Positions 7,217 to 16,104 of a stretch of DNA of 64,000 nucleotides are shown here, in pieces. The notes under the pieces were generated by a model, which worked only from the letters and a program-made list of their open reading frames with translations, had not been told where the DNA came from and did not search any database. A program made the position numbers and the translations under genes. The first letter of the stretch is position 1; each line of letters starts with the position of its first letter. Origin of the DNA: Methylomonas lenta (GTDB lineage Bacteria; Pseudomonadota; Gammaproteobacteria; Methylococcales; Methylomonadaceae); NCBI RefSeq assembly GCF_001644015.1, contig NZ_LUUI01000114.1:23178-87177 (forward strand), in the 5' to 3' direction.

Positions 7217-9417
7217 TTTTACTCTGTATTTTTGCATTATATGTTCAGCCGGTTGCGGCTTTGACCAGTGCAGATATTCTTCCGCCCGAGCAAGCCTTCC
7301 GATTGACAGTTGTCGGTCAGTCGCGGCAGCAGGTCGAACTTAGCTGGCAAATTGAGCCTGGTTATCACTTATATCGAGACAAAACCAAGATTGAGTCGCA
7401 AAGCCCCGCGATACAATTAGACGCGTTTGAAATGCCGCAGGGTGCGCGGGAGCATGATGAAGTATTTGGTGATGTCAGTGTCTATCGCGATCAAGTCAAA
7501 CTCAGTCTACCGTTAATCAATCCAAATAATCAGCCTCAGGTCAAACTACTGATCAAATACCAGGGTTGCGCCGATATCGGCGTTTGTTATCCACCGCAAA
7601 AAGTGGTCATGGATGTAAGTCTGCCGGAAGCCTTGGGTCCCAATCAGGTCAATGCAGTCAATCAATTTTTTGGCGGTTTAAAAAAACTGACACCTAGTTT
7701 GTTTGCAGAAGAATTATTACCGCCGGAACAGGCTTTTCAATTTTTCGCCAGCCTCAAAGACCCACAGACCGTACATGTCAGCTGGATAATTGCAGAGGGC
7801 TATTATCTCTATAAGAATAAACTGGGCCTTACACTGGATGAAGCCAGTAAAACTAGGTTAGCTCAACCATCTTTGCCGGTTGGCGAATTGCATCTGGATG
7901 AGGAATTCGGTGAAGTCGAGATTTATCGCCAGGAATTGAGTTTGGATGTGCCGATAATCCGGCAAGGTCTGGCGGCAGAAACTGTAGAATTAACCGCCAA
8001 ATTTCAAGGTTGTGCAGATCGAGGTGTCTGCTATCCACCAATGACCAGTAAAGTGGTTTTGGACTTACCTGCAACGGCCAGTTTAGAGTCGATTCCTGAA
8101 CAGAAACCCCAGGTTGCTGCCTCCGAACAGGATCAGATTGTTAATGCGCTTAAGCAGGACAGCTTAGCCTTAACCTTGCTCAGCTTCTTTGGGTTTGGCC
8201 TGCTGCTGGCGCACACGCCGTGTGTGTTTCCTATGATTCCAATTTTATCCGGCATCATTGTTGGTCATGGACATCAGATCAGTACTCGTAAGGCTTTTTT
8301 GTTATCGGCTAGTTTTGTATTCGCTTCGGCCTTGATGTATACCGTATTTGGCATATTGGCGGCATTGTTTGGAGCAAATTTGCAAGCCACCTTTCAAGAG
8401 CCCTGGGTGATTGCAACCTTTGCCGGTTTATTTGTGTTGCTGTCATTGTCCATGTTTGGTTTTTACAACTTACAGTTGCCATCTGCATTGCAATCGAAAT
8501 TACATCATTCCAGTGATCAACATCGTGACGGTTCTTATTGGGGGGCGGGCATCATGGGGGCTTTATCATCACTGATCGTTGGGCCTTGTGTGGCAGCACC
8601 GTTGGCGGCAGCTTTGATTTATATTGGTCAGACCGGTGATGTGGTATTGGGTGGTTCCGCCTTATTCGTAATGGGTTTGGGTATGGGGCTGCCTTTATTA
8701 ATAGTGGGTGCTTCAGCGGGTAAGTTGTTACCTAAAGCCGGTGCCTGGATGGACGCTACCAAGGCGGTATTTGGGGTGATCATGTTGGCGGTAGCAGTTT
8801 GGATGTTGTCGCGGATTTTGCCCGCAGCCATTACCATGTTGTTAACCGCAATGTTGTTGATTATTCCAGCTATTTACCTTAACGCTATCGAGCCATTGCC
8901 ACAACCCGTGTCTGGATGGAAAAAGCTGTGGAAAGGTGTCGGTTTGATAATGTTGGTGTTCGGCGTCATGCAATTGATCGGATTGAGCGCGGGGAATAGT
9001 AATCCTTTGCAACCTTTGGCTGGATTGGCAGTTGGGGGGGATGTGCAAGCCAAGACTGGGATCCAGTTTCAACGAGTGCGTTCGTTATCCGAGCTGGAGC
9101 AAAAGTTGCAGCAAGCTAAAGCCAATCAGCAATGGGTGATGTTGGATTTTTATGCCGACTGGTGTGTATCCTGCAAAGAGATGGAGGTCTATACCTTTTC
9201 AGATGCTCAAGTTAAACAGCAGTTAAATGGATTTATGCTGATACAGGCCGATGTGACGGACAATAACCCAGAAGATAAAGCTTTATTGCAGCGTTTCAAT
9301 TTAGTGGGTCCGCCCGGCATTATTTTTTTCGATCCTGAGGGGCAAGAGCATAGCGAGCGTCGTGTCATTGGTTATCAGGATGCAGCCACTTTTGTTAACA
9401 CGCTAAAACAATTATGA
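7198..9417 (+). CDS. dsbD: Thiol:disulfide interchange protein DsbD with duplicated N-terminal domain
   Basis: A 739-residue DsbD that carries electrons from cytoplasmic thioredoxin across the inner membrane to periplasmic thiol proteins. A signal peptide (about 1-21) is followed by two tandem alpha domains, each with LPPEQAF, a GY(H/Y)LY(R/K) motif and a GCAD-x2-GVCYPP pair (Cys124/130 and Cys272/278). Next come the eight-helix beta domain (HTPCVFPMIPIL near 340, IVGPCVAAPLAAAL) and a thioredoxin-like gamma domain with CVSC (Cys656/659). Normal DsbD has one alpha domain and about 570-600 residues. The start at 7198, inside the cutA end, gives a clean signal peptide; ATG 7186 is the alternative. 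The next gene overlaps it by 4 bp. Confidence 0.93.
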   Translation: MPVYRLILLCIFALYVQPVAALTSADILPPEQAFRLTVVGQSRQQVELSWQIEPGYHLYRDKTKIESQSPAIQLDAFEMPQGAREHDEVFGDVSVYRDQVKLSLPLINPNNQPQVKLLIKYQGCADIGVCYPPQKVVMDVSLPEALGPNQVNAVNQFFGGLKKLTPSLFAEELLPPEQAFQFFASLKDPQTVHVSWIIAEGYYLYKNKLGLTLDEASKTRLAQPSLPVGELHLDEEFGEVEIYRQELSLDVPIIRQGLAAETVELTAKFQGCADRGVCYPPMTSKVVLDLPATASLESIPEQKPQVAASEQDQIVNALKQDSLALTLLSFFGFGLLLAHTPCVFPMIPILSGIIVGHGHQISTRKAFLLSASFVFASALMYTVFGILAALFGANLQATFQEPWVIATFAGLFVLLSLSMFGFYNLQLPSALQSKLHHSSDQHRDGSYWGAGIMGALSSLIVGPCVAAPLAAALIYIGQTGDVVLGGSALFVMGLGMGLPLLIVGASAGKLLPKAGAWMDATKAVFGVIMLAVAVWMLSRILPAAITMLLTAMLLIIPAIYLNAIEPLPQPVSGWKKLWKGVGLIMLVFGVMQLIGLSAGNSNPLQPLAGLAVGGDVQAKTGIQFQRVRSLSELEQKLQQAKANQQWVMLDFYADWCVSCKEMEVYTFSDAQVKQQLNGFMLIQADVTDNNPEDKALLQRFNLVGPPGIIFFDPEGQEHSERRVIGYQDAATFVNTLKQL

Positions 9418-9938
9418 AAACAAATTTGCTGATTGTAGTGGTGGCGGCGCTGGCATTGGGTGTGGGTGTTTTGCTACAGAGTAACCGTCCTTCGGCCGGA
9501 TTGCCTGAAACCATCAGTCCAGCGTTGGATTTTAGTTTTCCGGATATACACGGGCAGCAACAACCGGTGTCGCAATGGCAAGGCAAAATTTTAGTCATTA
9601 ATTTTTGGGCAACTTGGTGTCCGCCTTGTTTGAAAGAGATACCTGAGTTTATTCAGTTACAGCAGGCCTATCAGGCTAAGAATCTGCAGTTTGTTGGTAT
9701 TGCCATAGAAGACAGGCAGCCTGTGGCTGATTATATGCAAGGTATGAATTTCAATTATCCGGTCTTGGTTGCTGGCGATGCTGGCAGTTCATTGTCACGT
9801 CAATTGGGTAATATTATTGGCGCTGTGCCCTTTACGGTTATCGTGAATCCTGAAGGGCAAATTATTCATCGACAGCCTGGCGAGTTCAGTAAAGAACAGT
9901 TTTTGCAGATTGTGCAGCCATTGTTGCTGGGTAAATAA
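9414..9938 (+). CDS. TlpA/ResA-like periplasmic thioredoxin
   Basis: A 174-residue membrane-anchored thioredoxin-fold protein. Residues 5-22 form a signal anchor. The catalytic NFWATWCPPC motif follows (Cys69/Cys72), with cis-Pro in GAVPFTVIV. TlpA/ResA-type proteins reduce disulfides of cytochrome c apoproteins or copper-site proteins and take electrons from DsbD/CcdA. The ATGA overlap with dsbD makes it the likely direct partner of that protein. Confidence 0.88.
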   Translation: MKTNLLIVVVAALALGVGVLLQSNRPSAGLPETISPALDFSFPDIHGQQQPVSQWQGKILVINFWATWCPPCLKEIPEFIQLQQAYQAKNLQFVGIAIEDRQPVADYMQGMNFNYPVLVAGDAGSSLSRQLGNIIGAVPFTVIVNPEGQIIHRQPGEFSKEQFLQIVQPLLLGK

Positions 9939-10041
9939 TCTAAAATCGCCTTAAATTGACTAAAAAGCGGGTTTATCTGGACAAAAACTGACAAAGTAGG
10001 CAAAATTCGCACCTTCAAAATTTTGACTGTTTAGTGATTGC

Positions 10042-10503
10042 ATGGCGACTATTTCCGTTCTTAACGGCCCCAATTTAAATTTGTTAGGTGTGCGAGAACC
10101 AGGTATGTACGGCAATAAAACTTTACTCGACATACAAAACAGTCTTGAACTGATGGCAGGCCAACTTGGACATCAGCTAAACTTTTTTCAAAGTAATGCA
10201 GAGCACGCCATAATAGAACAAATCCATTTGGCTTATAGTCAGAGTGTAGATTTCATCATTATCAATCCTGCAGCATTTACTCATACCAGCGTGGCGATTC
10301 GTGATGCCTTGCTGGCGACCAAGATTGCATTCATTGAAGTACATTTGTCCAATGTGCATGCCCGCGAAGCTTTCAGGCGACATTCCTATTTTTCAGATAT
10401 CGCAGTCGGCGTTATCTGTGGCTTGGGCGCACGCGGTTACGAACTGGCCTTACAGGCTGCTCATCAGATTTTACTAGAGAGAACTCATAACAATGGATAT
10501 TAG
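10042..10503 (+). CDS. aroQ: 3-dehydroquinate dehydratase, type II
   Basis: A 153-residue dodecameric shikimate-pathway enzyme that converts 3-dehydroquinate to 3-dehydroshikimate. It opens with [20 protein letters not shown], containing the catalytic Tyr and the flexible-lid Arg. It continues with [17 protein letters not shown] and [17 protein letters not shown], which carry the substrate-binding and His residues. The 3' end overlaps accB by 11 bp, the frequent aroQ-accB-accC arrangement of gammaproteobacteria, so aromatic and fatty-acid precursor synthesis share a transcript. Confidence 0.95.
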   Translation: MATISVLNGPNLNLLGVREPGMYGNKTLLDIQNSLELMAGQLGHQLNFFQSNAEHAIIEQIHLAYSQSVDFIIINPAAFTHTSVAIRDALLATKIAFIEVHLSNVHAREAFRRHSYFSDIAVGVICGLGARGYELALQAAHQILLERTHNNGY

Positions 10504-10927
10504 AAAAATAAAAAAACTTATCGATCTTATCGAGGAATCCGATATTACCGAGATAGAAATTAGCGAAGGGGAAGAGTCGGTTAGAATTAGTCGCTATTCA
10601 GCGGCAGCCCCAGTTCAATATGCGGCTCCGGCTGCGGCGGCACCTGTAGCGATTGCTGCTGCACCAGCTGCAGCTGTTGAAGAAAAAATTAGTGGCCATG
10701 TAGTTAAATCTCCGATGGTCGGGACATTTTATCGTTCTGCATCACCCGGCTCTGCTTCCTTTGTTGAAATCGGTCAGTCGGTATCGGTCGGTCAAACAAT
10801 CTGTATTATTGAGGCCATGAAAATCCTTAACCAGATTGAATCGGACAAAAGCGGCAAAATTAAACAAATTCTGGTCGAAAACGCCCACCCGGTTGAATAC
10901 GGTCAGCCTTTATTCATCATCGAATAG
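10493..10927 (+). CDS. accB: Biotin carboxyl carrier protein of acetyl-CoA carboxylase
   Basis: A 144-residue BCCP. The N-terminal dimerisation segment ([20 protein letters not shown]) is followed by an Ala/Pro-rich linker (about 38-62) and the C-terminal biotinyl domain with [10 protein letters not shown] and the biotinylation motif EAMKI (Lys110). It carries carboxybiotin from AccC to the carboxyltransferase AccAD in malonyl-CoA synthesis. The start lies inside aroQ and accC follows 18 bp after the stop. Confidence 0.95.
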   Translation: MDIRKIKKLIDLIEESDITEIEISEGEESVRISRYSAAAPVQYAAPAAAAPVAIAAAPAAAVEEKISGHVVKSPMVGTFYRSASPGSASFVEIGQSVSVGQTICIIEAMKILNQIESDKSGKIKQILVENAHPVEYGQPLFIIE

Positions 10928-10945
10928 CGGCCAGGGGACTAATCA

Positions 10946-12289
10946 ATGTTTGAAAAAATTGTAATAGCCAATCGTGGCGAAATTGCGTTGCGGGTATGGC
11001 GCGCTTGCCGTGAATTAGGTATTAAAACCGTGGCGGTTTTTTCAGAAGCCGATCGTGATCTAAAACATGTCCGCTTGGCCGATGAAGCGGTTTGTATCGG
11101 TCCGGCACCTTCTGCACTCAGTTATCTGAATATTCCTGCCATCATTAGTGCGGCTGAAGTGACGGATGCGCAAGCTATACACCCTGGGTATGGTTTTTTA
11201 TCCGAAAACGCTGATTTCTCGGAAAAAGTTAGTCAAAGCGGTTTTGTGTTTATCGGACCAAGAGCGGACACCATACGCTTGATGGGCGATAAGATTTCTG
11301 CAAAAAATGCCATGCTGGAAGCCGGTATTCCTTGTGTGCCGAGTAATGGCGATGCCTTAGGAGATAACGACGAGGCCAATCTAAAGTTGGCGCGGGAAAT
11401 TGGTTATCCGGTGATTATCAAAGCAGCCGGTGGTGGTGGCGGTCGCGGTATGCGTACTGTGCATACCGAAGCAGCGTTGATAAACTCGATCAGCCTGACT
11501 AAAGGTGAAGCTGGCGCGGCATTCGGTAACGATACGGTGTTTATGGAAAAATTCCTGGAAGATCCACGTCATATCGAGTTTCAGGTGTTAGCGGATTCTC
11601 ATGGCAACGCTATTCACTTGGGGGAGCGTGATTGTTCCATGCAGCGTCGCCATCAAAAAGTAGTTGAAGAAGCACCTGCACCCGGTATTACAGCAGAACA
11701 GCGCAAAATGATCGGTGAACGATGCGCCCAGGCCTGTGTGAAAATTGGTTATCTGGGTGCGGGCACGTTTGAGTTTTTATACGAAAATGGCGAGTTCTAC
11801 TTTATCGAGATGAACACCCGGGTGCAGGTTGAGCATCCTGTGACTGAGATGATTACTGGTTTTGATATTGTCAAAGAGCAGTTACGCATAGCTTATGGCT
11901 TGCCTTTGTCGATTACACAAGATCAAGTCAGATTTACCGGTCATGCCATCGAATGTCGTTTAAACGCAGAAGATCCAAAAACCTTTATGCCTTGCCCTGG
12001 CATTATTGATCAATTCCACATGCCGGGTGGGCCAGGTATTCGCTGCGAAACTCATATCTATAATGGGTATAAAGTGCCAGCCTATTATGATTCCATGATA
12101 GGCAAGCTGATTGCGCATGGTGATGATCGCAATAGTGCTATTGCCCGTATGAAAACGGCGCTTAGCGAAATGGTGATAGACGGCATCAAAACCAATATTC
12201 CTCTGCAGCAAAATATCATGGCTGATTCGGCATTCGAGCTGGGCAGTCAAAACATTCATTACCTGGAAAAGAAACTGGGTATTCATTAA
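10946..12289 (+). CDS. accC: Biotin carboxylase subunit of acetyl-CoA carboxylase
   Basis: A 447-residue ATP-grasp enzyme that carboxylates the biotin of AccB. It begins [20 protein letters not shown]. It has the glycine-rich ATP loop [12 protein letters not shown], the [17 protein letters not shown] block, the metal-binding and catalytic region [16 protein letters not shown], and the C-terminal RLNAEDP motif. Length matches the stand-alone bacterial enzyme. RBS-like AGGGGA precedes the ATG. A small hairpin follows before prmA. Confidence 0.96.
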   Translation: MFEKIVIANRGEIALRVWRACRELGIKTVAVFSEADRDLKHVRLADEAVCIGPAPSALSYLNIPAIISAAEVTDAQAIHPGYGFLSENADFSEKVSQSGFVFIGPRADTIRLMGDKISAKNAMLEAGIPCVPSNGDALGDNDEANLKLAREIGYPVIIKAAGGGGGRGMRTVHTEAALINSISLTKGEAGAAFGNDTVFMEKFLEDPRHIEFQVLADSHGNAIHLGERDCSMQRRHQKVVEEAPAPGITAEQRKMIGERCAQACVKIGYLGAGTFEFLYENGEFYFIEMNTRVQVEHPVTEMITGFDIVKEQLRIAYGLPLSITQDQVRFTGHAIECRLNAEDPKTFMPCPGIIDQFHMPGGPGIRCETHIYNGYKVPAYYDSMIGKLIAHGDDRNSAIARMKTALSEMVIDGIKTNIPLQQNIMADSAFELGSQNIHYLEKKLGIH

Positions 12290-12296
12290 ACAAAAG

Positions 12297-12328
12297 ACAC
12301 GTTTATGTCAGCAACGATGTAAACGTGT
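12297..12328 (+). terminator. Weak terminator or attenuator hairpin between accC and prmA
   Basis: A 9-bp perfect stem (12297-12305 with 12320-12328) around a 14-base loop, followed by TTTCTTAC. The T tract is poor, so it may only reduce read-through into prmA. Confidence 0.35.
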
Positions 12329-12349
12329 TTCTTACTCTAAAATCAAACT

Positions 12350-13234
12350 ATGGCATGGCATCAGCTTTCAGTGGTGACTGACGAGCAAACTGCTCCTGAG
12401 TTGTCGGATTTTTTCAGCGAACTGGGTGCGGTTTCCGTCACCTATAGTGACGCCGAAGACGAACCGGTTTACGAGCCGGCCATCGATCAAACCCAGATTT
12501 GGAGCAATACTCGGGTGACGGCTTTATTTGAACTGGATGCCGATCCCGATGTATTGCAAACCCTGATGTTTAATTCATTCATCGGCCAGCCATTGCATCA
12601 ATGGCAAGTGGAAGTTATTCAGGATCAAGCCTGGGAGCGGGCCTGGATGGAGCATTTTAAGCCTATGCAATTTGCGGGTAGGTTATGGGTGTGTCCCAGT
12701 GGTCAGGAAGTGACAGAACCTGGTCAGGTTTGTATGACCTTAGATCCGGGCTTGGCTTTTGGTACTGGCACCCATCCTACGACAGCTTTGTGTCTGGAAT
12801 GGTTGGCGGGACACGATTTACAAAACAAGGTCATGATCGATTACGGTTGCGGCTCTGGAATTTTAGCAGTTGCCGCCTTATTGCTGGGCGCCGAGCAGGC
12901 GCATGCAGTAGATATCGATCCGCAAGCCATAACCGCGACGCAATACAATGCCGAAAAAAATCAGGTACTGGATCGCATCAGCTATTACCTGCCGGAACAA
13001 TTTACAGTAAGCGGCGCAGAGGTGGTGGTTGCCAATATTTTGGCCAAGCCGTTGATCGAGTTATCTGCCACGATTGCTGGATTGGTCAAGCCTGGCGGTT
13101 ATCTCGTATTGTCCGGCATACTCAACGAACAAGCAGAAGCTGTAGCGGATGCTTACCGAGCCCAAGGATTACAAGTGGCCGAACCCGTCAGCCAAGAGGA
13201 CTGGTGTAGACTGGATGCCGAGAGACCGGCTTAA
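12350..13234 (+). CDS. prmA: Ribosomal protein L11 methyltransferase
   Basis: A 294-residue PrmA. The N-terminal L11-recognition domain (MAWHQLSVVTDEQTAPELS) is joined to a class I SAM methyltransferase domain with motif I VMIDYGCGSGILAVAA near residue 165, DIDPQAITAT, and the NILAKPLIEL motif. The preceding DPGLAFGTGTHPTT signature is diagnostic of PrmA. It trimethylates lysines and the N-terminus of L11. The zinc-ribbon gene follows 3 bp after the stop, a common pairing in gammaproteobacteria. Confidence 0.94.
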   Translation: MAWHQLSVVTDEQTAPELSDFFSELGAVSVTYSDAEDEPVYEPAIDQTQIWSNTRVTALFELDADPDVLQTLMFNSFIGQPLHQWQVEVIQDQAWERAWMEHFKPMQFAGRLWVCPSGQEVTEPGQVCMTLDPGLAFGTGTHPTTALCLEWLAGHDLQNKVMIDYGCGSGILAVAALLLGAEQAHAVDIDPQAITATQYNAEKNQVLDRISYYLPEQFTVSGAEVVVANILAKPLIELSATIAGLVKPGGYLVLSGILNEQAEAVADAYRAQGLQVAEPVSQEDWCRLDAERPA

Positions 13235-13237
13235 TCC

Positions 13238-13876
13238 ATGTATAGCCGTTGCCCCCATTGCGATGCACAACAAGAATTAACCGCGCAGCAATTACGCGAT
13301 AGTCGGGGGTTATTGCATTGTGTTAGTTGTCATCAGCCTTTTGATGCCTTGCTTTCGTTGTCCGAGCAGGCGGATGATGTCGTGGAGCCGATCAGTACAG
13401 ACATTGCATTAGCACAGCAGCAGAATACTGAGTCTGTCTGGCGCTGGCGCGTGGGTAGTTTAATGATGCTTTTGGCTTTGTTGGGACAAGTGGTTTATTT
13501 CGAAGGCGAGTCTTTAGGTCGTCAGCCCAAAATTTATGCAACATTGCTACAGGCTTGCGAAACTTTAGGTTGTGCGTTGCCGGCTTATAAAAACAGCGAT
13601 GATTGGGCCGTATCACACAGTGCTTTACAAGTTCATTTGGATAAGCGCTTCCTTGTGACAGCAGCGCTGACTAATCAAGCCGGCCTTGCGCAAGCACTAC
13701 CGATTTTAAAGCTGACTTTAAAGGATTTTAACGACCAGCCAGTGGCAGAACGCCTATTTGCTCCGCAACAGTATGCGAATGATGCAGCCTTGTCAGCCAA
13801 CCAAACCACTCAAATTCGCTTGCCTTTGGTATTTTCCACCAACGAAGTTGGCGGATTCACTCTTACTTTGATTTAA
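13238..13876 (+). CDS. Zinc-ribbon and DUF3426 membrane protein
   Basis: A 212-residue protein. The N-terminal MJ0042-type zinc ribbon (CPHC near residue 5 and CVSC near 28) is followed by an acidic linker, one membrane helix (residues about 70-90, GSLMMLLALLGQVVYF) and a C-terminal DUF3426 domain resembling an FxLYD-type beta fold. The topology suggests a cytoplasmic ribbon and a periplasmic C-terminal domain. Function is unknown. It lies tightly between prmA and the RlmI-like gene in one transcript. Confidence 0.7.
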   Translation: MYSRCPHCDAQQELTAQQLRDSRGLLHCVSCHQPFDALLSLSEQADDVVEPISTDIALAQQQNTESVWRWRVGSLMMLLALLGQVVYFEGESLGRQPKIYATLLQACETLGCALPAYKNSDDWAVSHSALQVHLDKRFLVTAALTNQAGLAQALPILKLTLKDFNDQPVAERLFAPQQYANDAALSANQTTQIRLPLVFSTNEVGGFTLTLI

Positions 13877-13881
13877 AAACC

Positions 13882-15078
13882 ATGAATTATCCCGAATTGT
13901 TCCTGAAAAAACACGAAGACAAGCGCTTGCGGCAGGGGCACTTGTGGGTGTTTAGTAATGAAATTGACATCAAACGCAGTCCTTTGGAGCAATTCACAGC
14001 TGGTGACCTGGTGCTAGTGAATGATAGCGCTGGTAAGGCTTTAGGTGTGGCTTACATCAATCCGAATGCATTGATTTGCGCCCGCTTACTGACCCGTAAA
14101 CCCAATAGCAGCATCGGCGAAAAGTTTTTCAAAGCTCGGTTGATGCAAGCTTTGGCTTTGCGCCAACGTTTATTTGAGCAACCTTTTTATCGATTGGTGT
14201 TTGGCGAAAGTGATGGTTTGCCTGGTTTGGTGATCGATCGTTACGACACTGTATTGTCGGTACAAATCACCACCGCCGGCATGGAGATGCATAAGTCATT
14301 ATTGGTTAAAGTGCTGGTCGACTTACTTCAGCCGAGCGCAATACTGCTTAAAAACGACAATAGCCAGCGCCAGTTGGAAAATCTGTCTTTGCAGCCGGAA
14401 CTGGCTTACGGTGAGATGCCCGACCGTTTGATTATTGAAGAAAACAATACCCGCTTCATAATCAATGTGGCGGCAGGCCAGAAAACCGGCTGGTTTTACG
14501 ATCATCGTTGCAGCCGGGCGCAGTTTGCGCAATGGTCAAAAGGTCTTAAAGTGCTGGACTTATTCAGCTATGCCGGTGCTTGGGGTATAACTGCGGCGGT
14601 GGCAGGTGCTGCAGAAGTGATCTGTGTGGATAGTTCTGAAAGTGCTTTGGCACTGGCTGTAGAAAGCGCTACATTGAATCAGGTACAGGACAAAATGCAG
14701 TTTGTGCGCAGTGATGTATTTGAATTTTTGAAACAAGCTCGCGAACAAAATCTGCATTTTGATGCCATCGTGTTGGATCCTCCGGCTTTGATCAAACGTA
14801 AAAAAGATCATAAGGCTGGTTATGAAGCTTATCGCCGCTTGAATCATCTGGCGTTGCAAGTGTTATCGAATGACGGTATTTTGGTGTCGGCGTCCTGCTC
14901 ACATCATTTAAGCCGCGATAATTTGCACGAAATTTTGCGCTCATCGGCACGCCATATCGATAGGCATTTAGTGCTATTTGCCAGTGGCGGTCAAGGGCCG
15001 GATCATCCTGTTTTACCTGCCATGCCGGAAACAGAATATTTAAAAACCTTTTTCTGCGCGGTATCAAGCCGGATATAA
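13882..15078 (+). CDS. rlmI: RlmI-like 23S rRNA (cytosine-5) methyltransferase
   Basis: A 398-residue class I methyltransferase. An N-terminal PUA domain (LFLKKHEDKRLRQGHLWVFSNEI) is joined to the catalytic Rossmann domain with AGQKTGWFYDHR, motif I VLDLFSYAGAWGITAA, the DPPALIKRK motif and the SCSHH segment. RlmI methylates C1962 of E. coli 23S rRNA. The assignment to RlmI rather than another PUA-methyltransferase follows from overall layout and length. The stop is 9 bp from a tiny metal-binding ORF. Confidence 0.82.
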   Translation: MNYPELFLKKHEDKRLRQGHLWVFSNEIDIKRSPLEQFTAGDLVLVNDSAGKALGVAYINPNALICARLLTRKPNSSIGEKFFKARLMQALALRQRLFEQPFYRLVFGESDGLPGLVIDRYDTVLSVQITTAGMEMHKSLLVKVLVDLLQPSAILLKNDNSQRQLENLSLQPELAYGEMPDRLIIEENNTRFIINVAAGQKTGWFYDHRCSRAQFAQWSKGLKVLDLFSYAGAWGITAAVAGAAEVICVDSSESALALAVESATLNQVQDKMQFVRSDVFEFLKQAREQNLHFDAIVLDPPALIKRKKDHKAGYEAYRRLNHLALQVLSNDGILVSASCSHHLSRDNLHEILRSSARHIDRHLVLFASGGQGPDHPVLPAMPETEYLKTFFCAVSSRI

Positions 15079-15087
15079 ATCTGCCGT

Positions 15088-15264
15088 ATGAAAAAAAGTC
15101 ATTATCCTTGCGACCTCTGCGGTCAGCCTGTGAAAATATCTGGATTTAGTTTAGTCAGTCCAAGTGGGCAGAAAAAATTTTGCTGCGAAGGCTGCTTACG
15201 TATTTTTCAATTGCTCGATCCCGAGCAAAACTTAAACCATGAATCAGGGGAGAAAATTTCATGA
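15088..15264 (+). CDS. Stand-alone P-type ATPase metal-binding domain (PF12156-like), 58 aa
   Basis: A 58-residue protein from ATG 15088. It has the paired motif CDLCGQPV (residues 8-15) and FCCEGCLRIFQLL (residues 31-43), spaced as in the extra N-terminal metal-binding domain of CcoI/FixI-type copper P-ATPases, but no ATPase follows. The gene starts 9 bp after the RlmI-like stop and its TGA overlaps the ATG of the next gene (ATGA), so translation is coupled. Likely a small copper or other soft-metal carrier acting with the downstream membrane protein; the partner role is inference. Confidence 0.6.
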   Translation: MKKSHYPCDLCGQPVKISGFSLVSPSGQKKFCCEGCLRIFQLLDPEQNLNHESGEKIS

Positions 15265-15833
15265 ATACCCAAAAGGGCATAAATACCCAAAAGGGCATAA
15301 AAGCCTGCGAATCTTGTGCCGAGCGTGTCAATATCGGTTGCCATCATAAACAAATGTCTGTGCTAGCCAGGGCATTCGGTTTGCTATTAGTTTATTTACC
15401 GATTTTAACCCTGCCGTTTGTGATCACCAGTGCTTATTTGACTTACTTTAGCTTGAAGTTTGCAGGGGCGCAAAAGGTAAAAAAATGGGGCGATTTTTTG
15501 CCGGATCGTGCCAGCCATCGTTACAGCATGAAAAATCAGATCGTTATGAACGGATCGTTTAAGCTGAGTATGGCGCAATCAAGATTATTTTGGATACTCA
15601 ATTGCACGTGGTATTGTCCTTATAGCGTGGGTTTGTTTGAGTGGCATGCTTATTTAGTCAAGGTTGTGGAAAACTGGTGGTGCCCGTTCGGCCACAGTCG
15701 TAAAGACAGCTATACCGAGGGCGCAATAGACCAATCTTTCTGGCACATTTATCCTGATGAAAAGGCAAAATTAACCGAAGAAGATAAAAACAACCCAATT
15801 TTTACAAATGAGGCAGACAAACCGCATGATTGA
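15261..15833 (+). CDS. Cysteine-rich membrane protein of unknown function
   Basis: A 190-residue protein I do not recognise. It has an N-terminal CESC and GCHH cluster (residues about 16-29), one long hydrophobic segment (about 33-66, LLLVYLPILTLPFVITSAYL), then a conserved-looking soluble part with NCTWYCPYS and WWCPFGHSRKDSY. The paired Cys/His motifs on both sides of the membrane suggest metal or heme/FeS handling. It overlaps the metal-binding-domain ORF by 4 bp. The first twelve residues are a perfect six-residue duplication (NTQKGI twice), so the true start could be further in. Confidence 0.55.
   Translation: MNTQKGINTQKGIKACESCAERVNIGCHHKQMSVLARAFGLLLVYLPILTLPFVITSAYLTYFSLKFAGAQKVKKWGDFLPDRASHRYSMKNQIVMNGSFKLSMAQSRLFWILNCTWYCPYSVGLFEWHAYLVKVVENWWCPFGHSRKDSYTEGAIDQSFWHIYPDEKAKLTEEDKNNPIFTNEADKPHD
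15264..15299 (+). repeat. Perfect tandem 18-bp duplication
   Basis: Two identical copies of AATACCCAAAAGGGCATA in a row, encoding NTQKGI twice at the N-terminus of the Cys-rich protein. In-frame slippage-type repeat. Confidence 0.85.
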
Positions 15834-15863
15834 TTAAGGCGATGGCTTTTTGTCGTGCTGTAC

Positions 15864-15967
15864 AGCTCAACCATCCTGTAGATACTGTTTGATTTTCCGA
15901 AACATGAAAAGGTGAATATGTTTTAACGTATTCACCTTTTGCTACATTTAGGATGGTTGCGCTGAGC
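15864..15967. terminator. Nested inverted repeat with terminator-like inner hairpin
   Basis: The inner stem is 14 bp (15907-15920 with 15927-15940; one T-G pair) with a 6-base TTTTAA loop. The outer arms CAACCATCCT (15868-15877) and AGGATGGTTG (15950-15959) pair perfectly, and AGCTCA/TGAGCT extends them. It probably ends the rlmI transcript. The outer arms look like a dispersed extragenic repeat rather than a plain terminator. Confidence 0.55.
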
Positions 15968-16104
15968 TTATCCACTCCGCTTAGTTTTTATCCAGGTATG
16001 CAGTTTGTTGAGGCCATATTGGTTGCTTGGCTTGCTCTGGGCAATCGTGATAATAAAAACCAATTCTCGCCTCCAAAACCACCGAAAATCGCCAAAACAT
16101 CATT

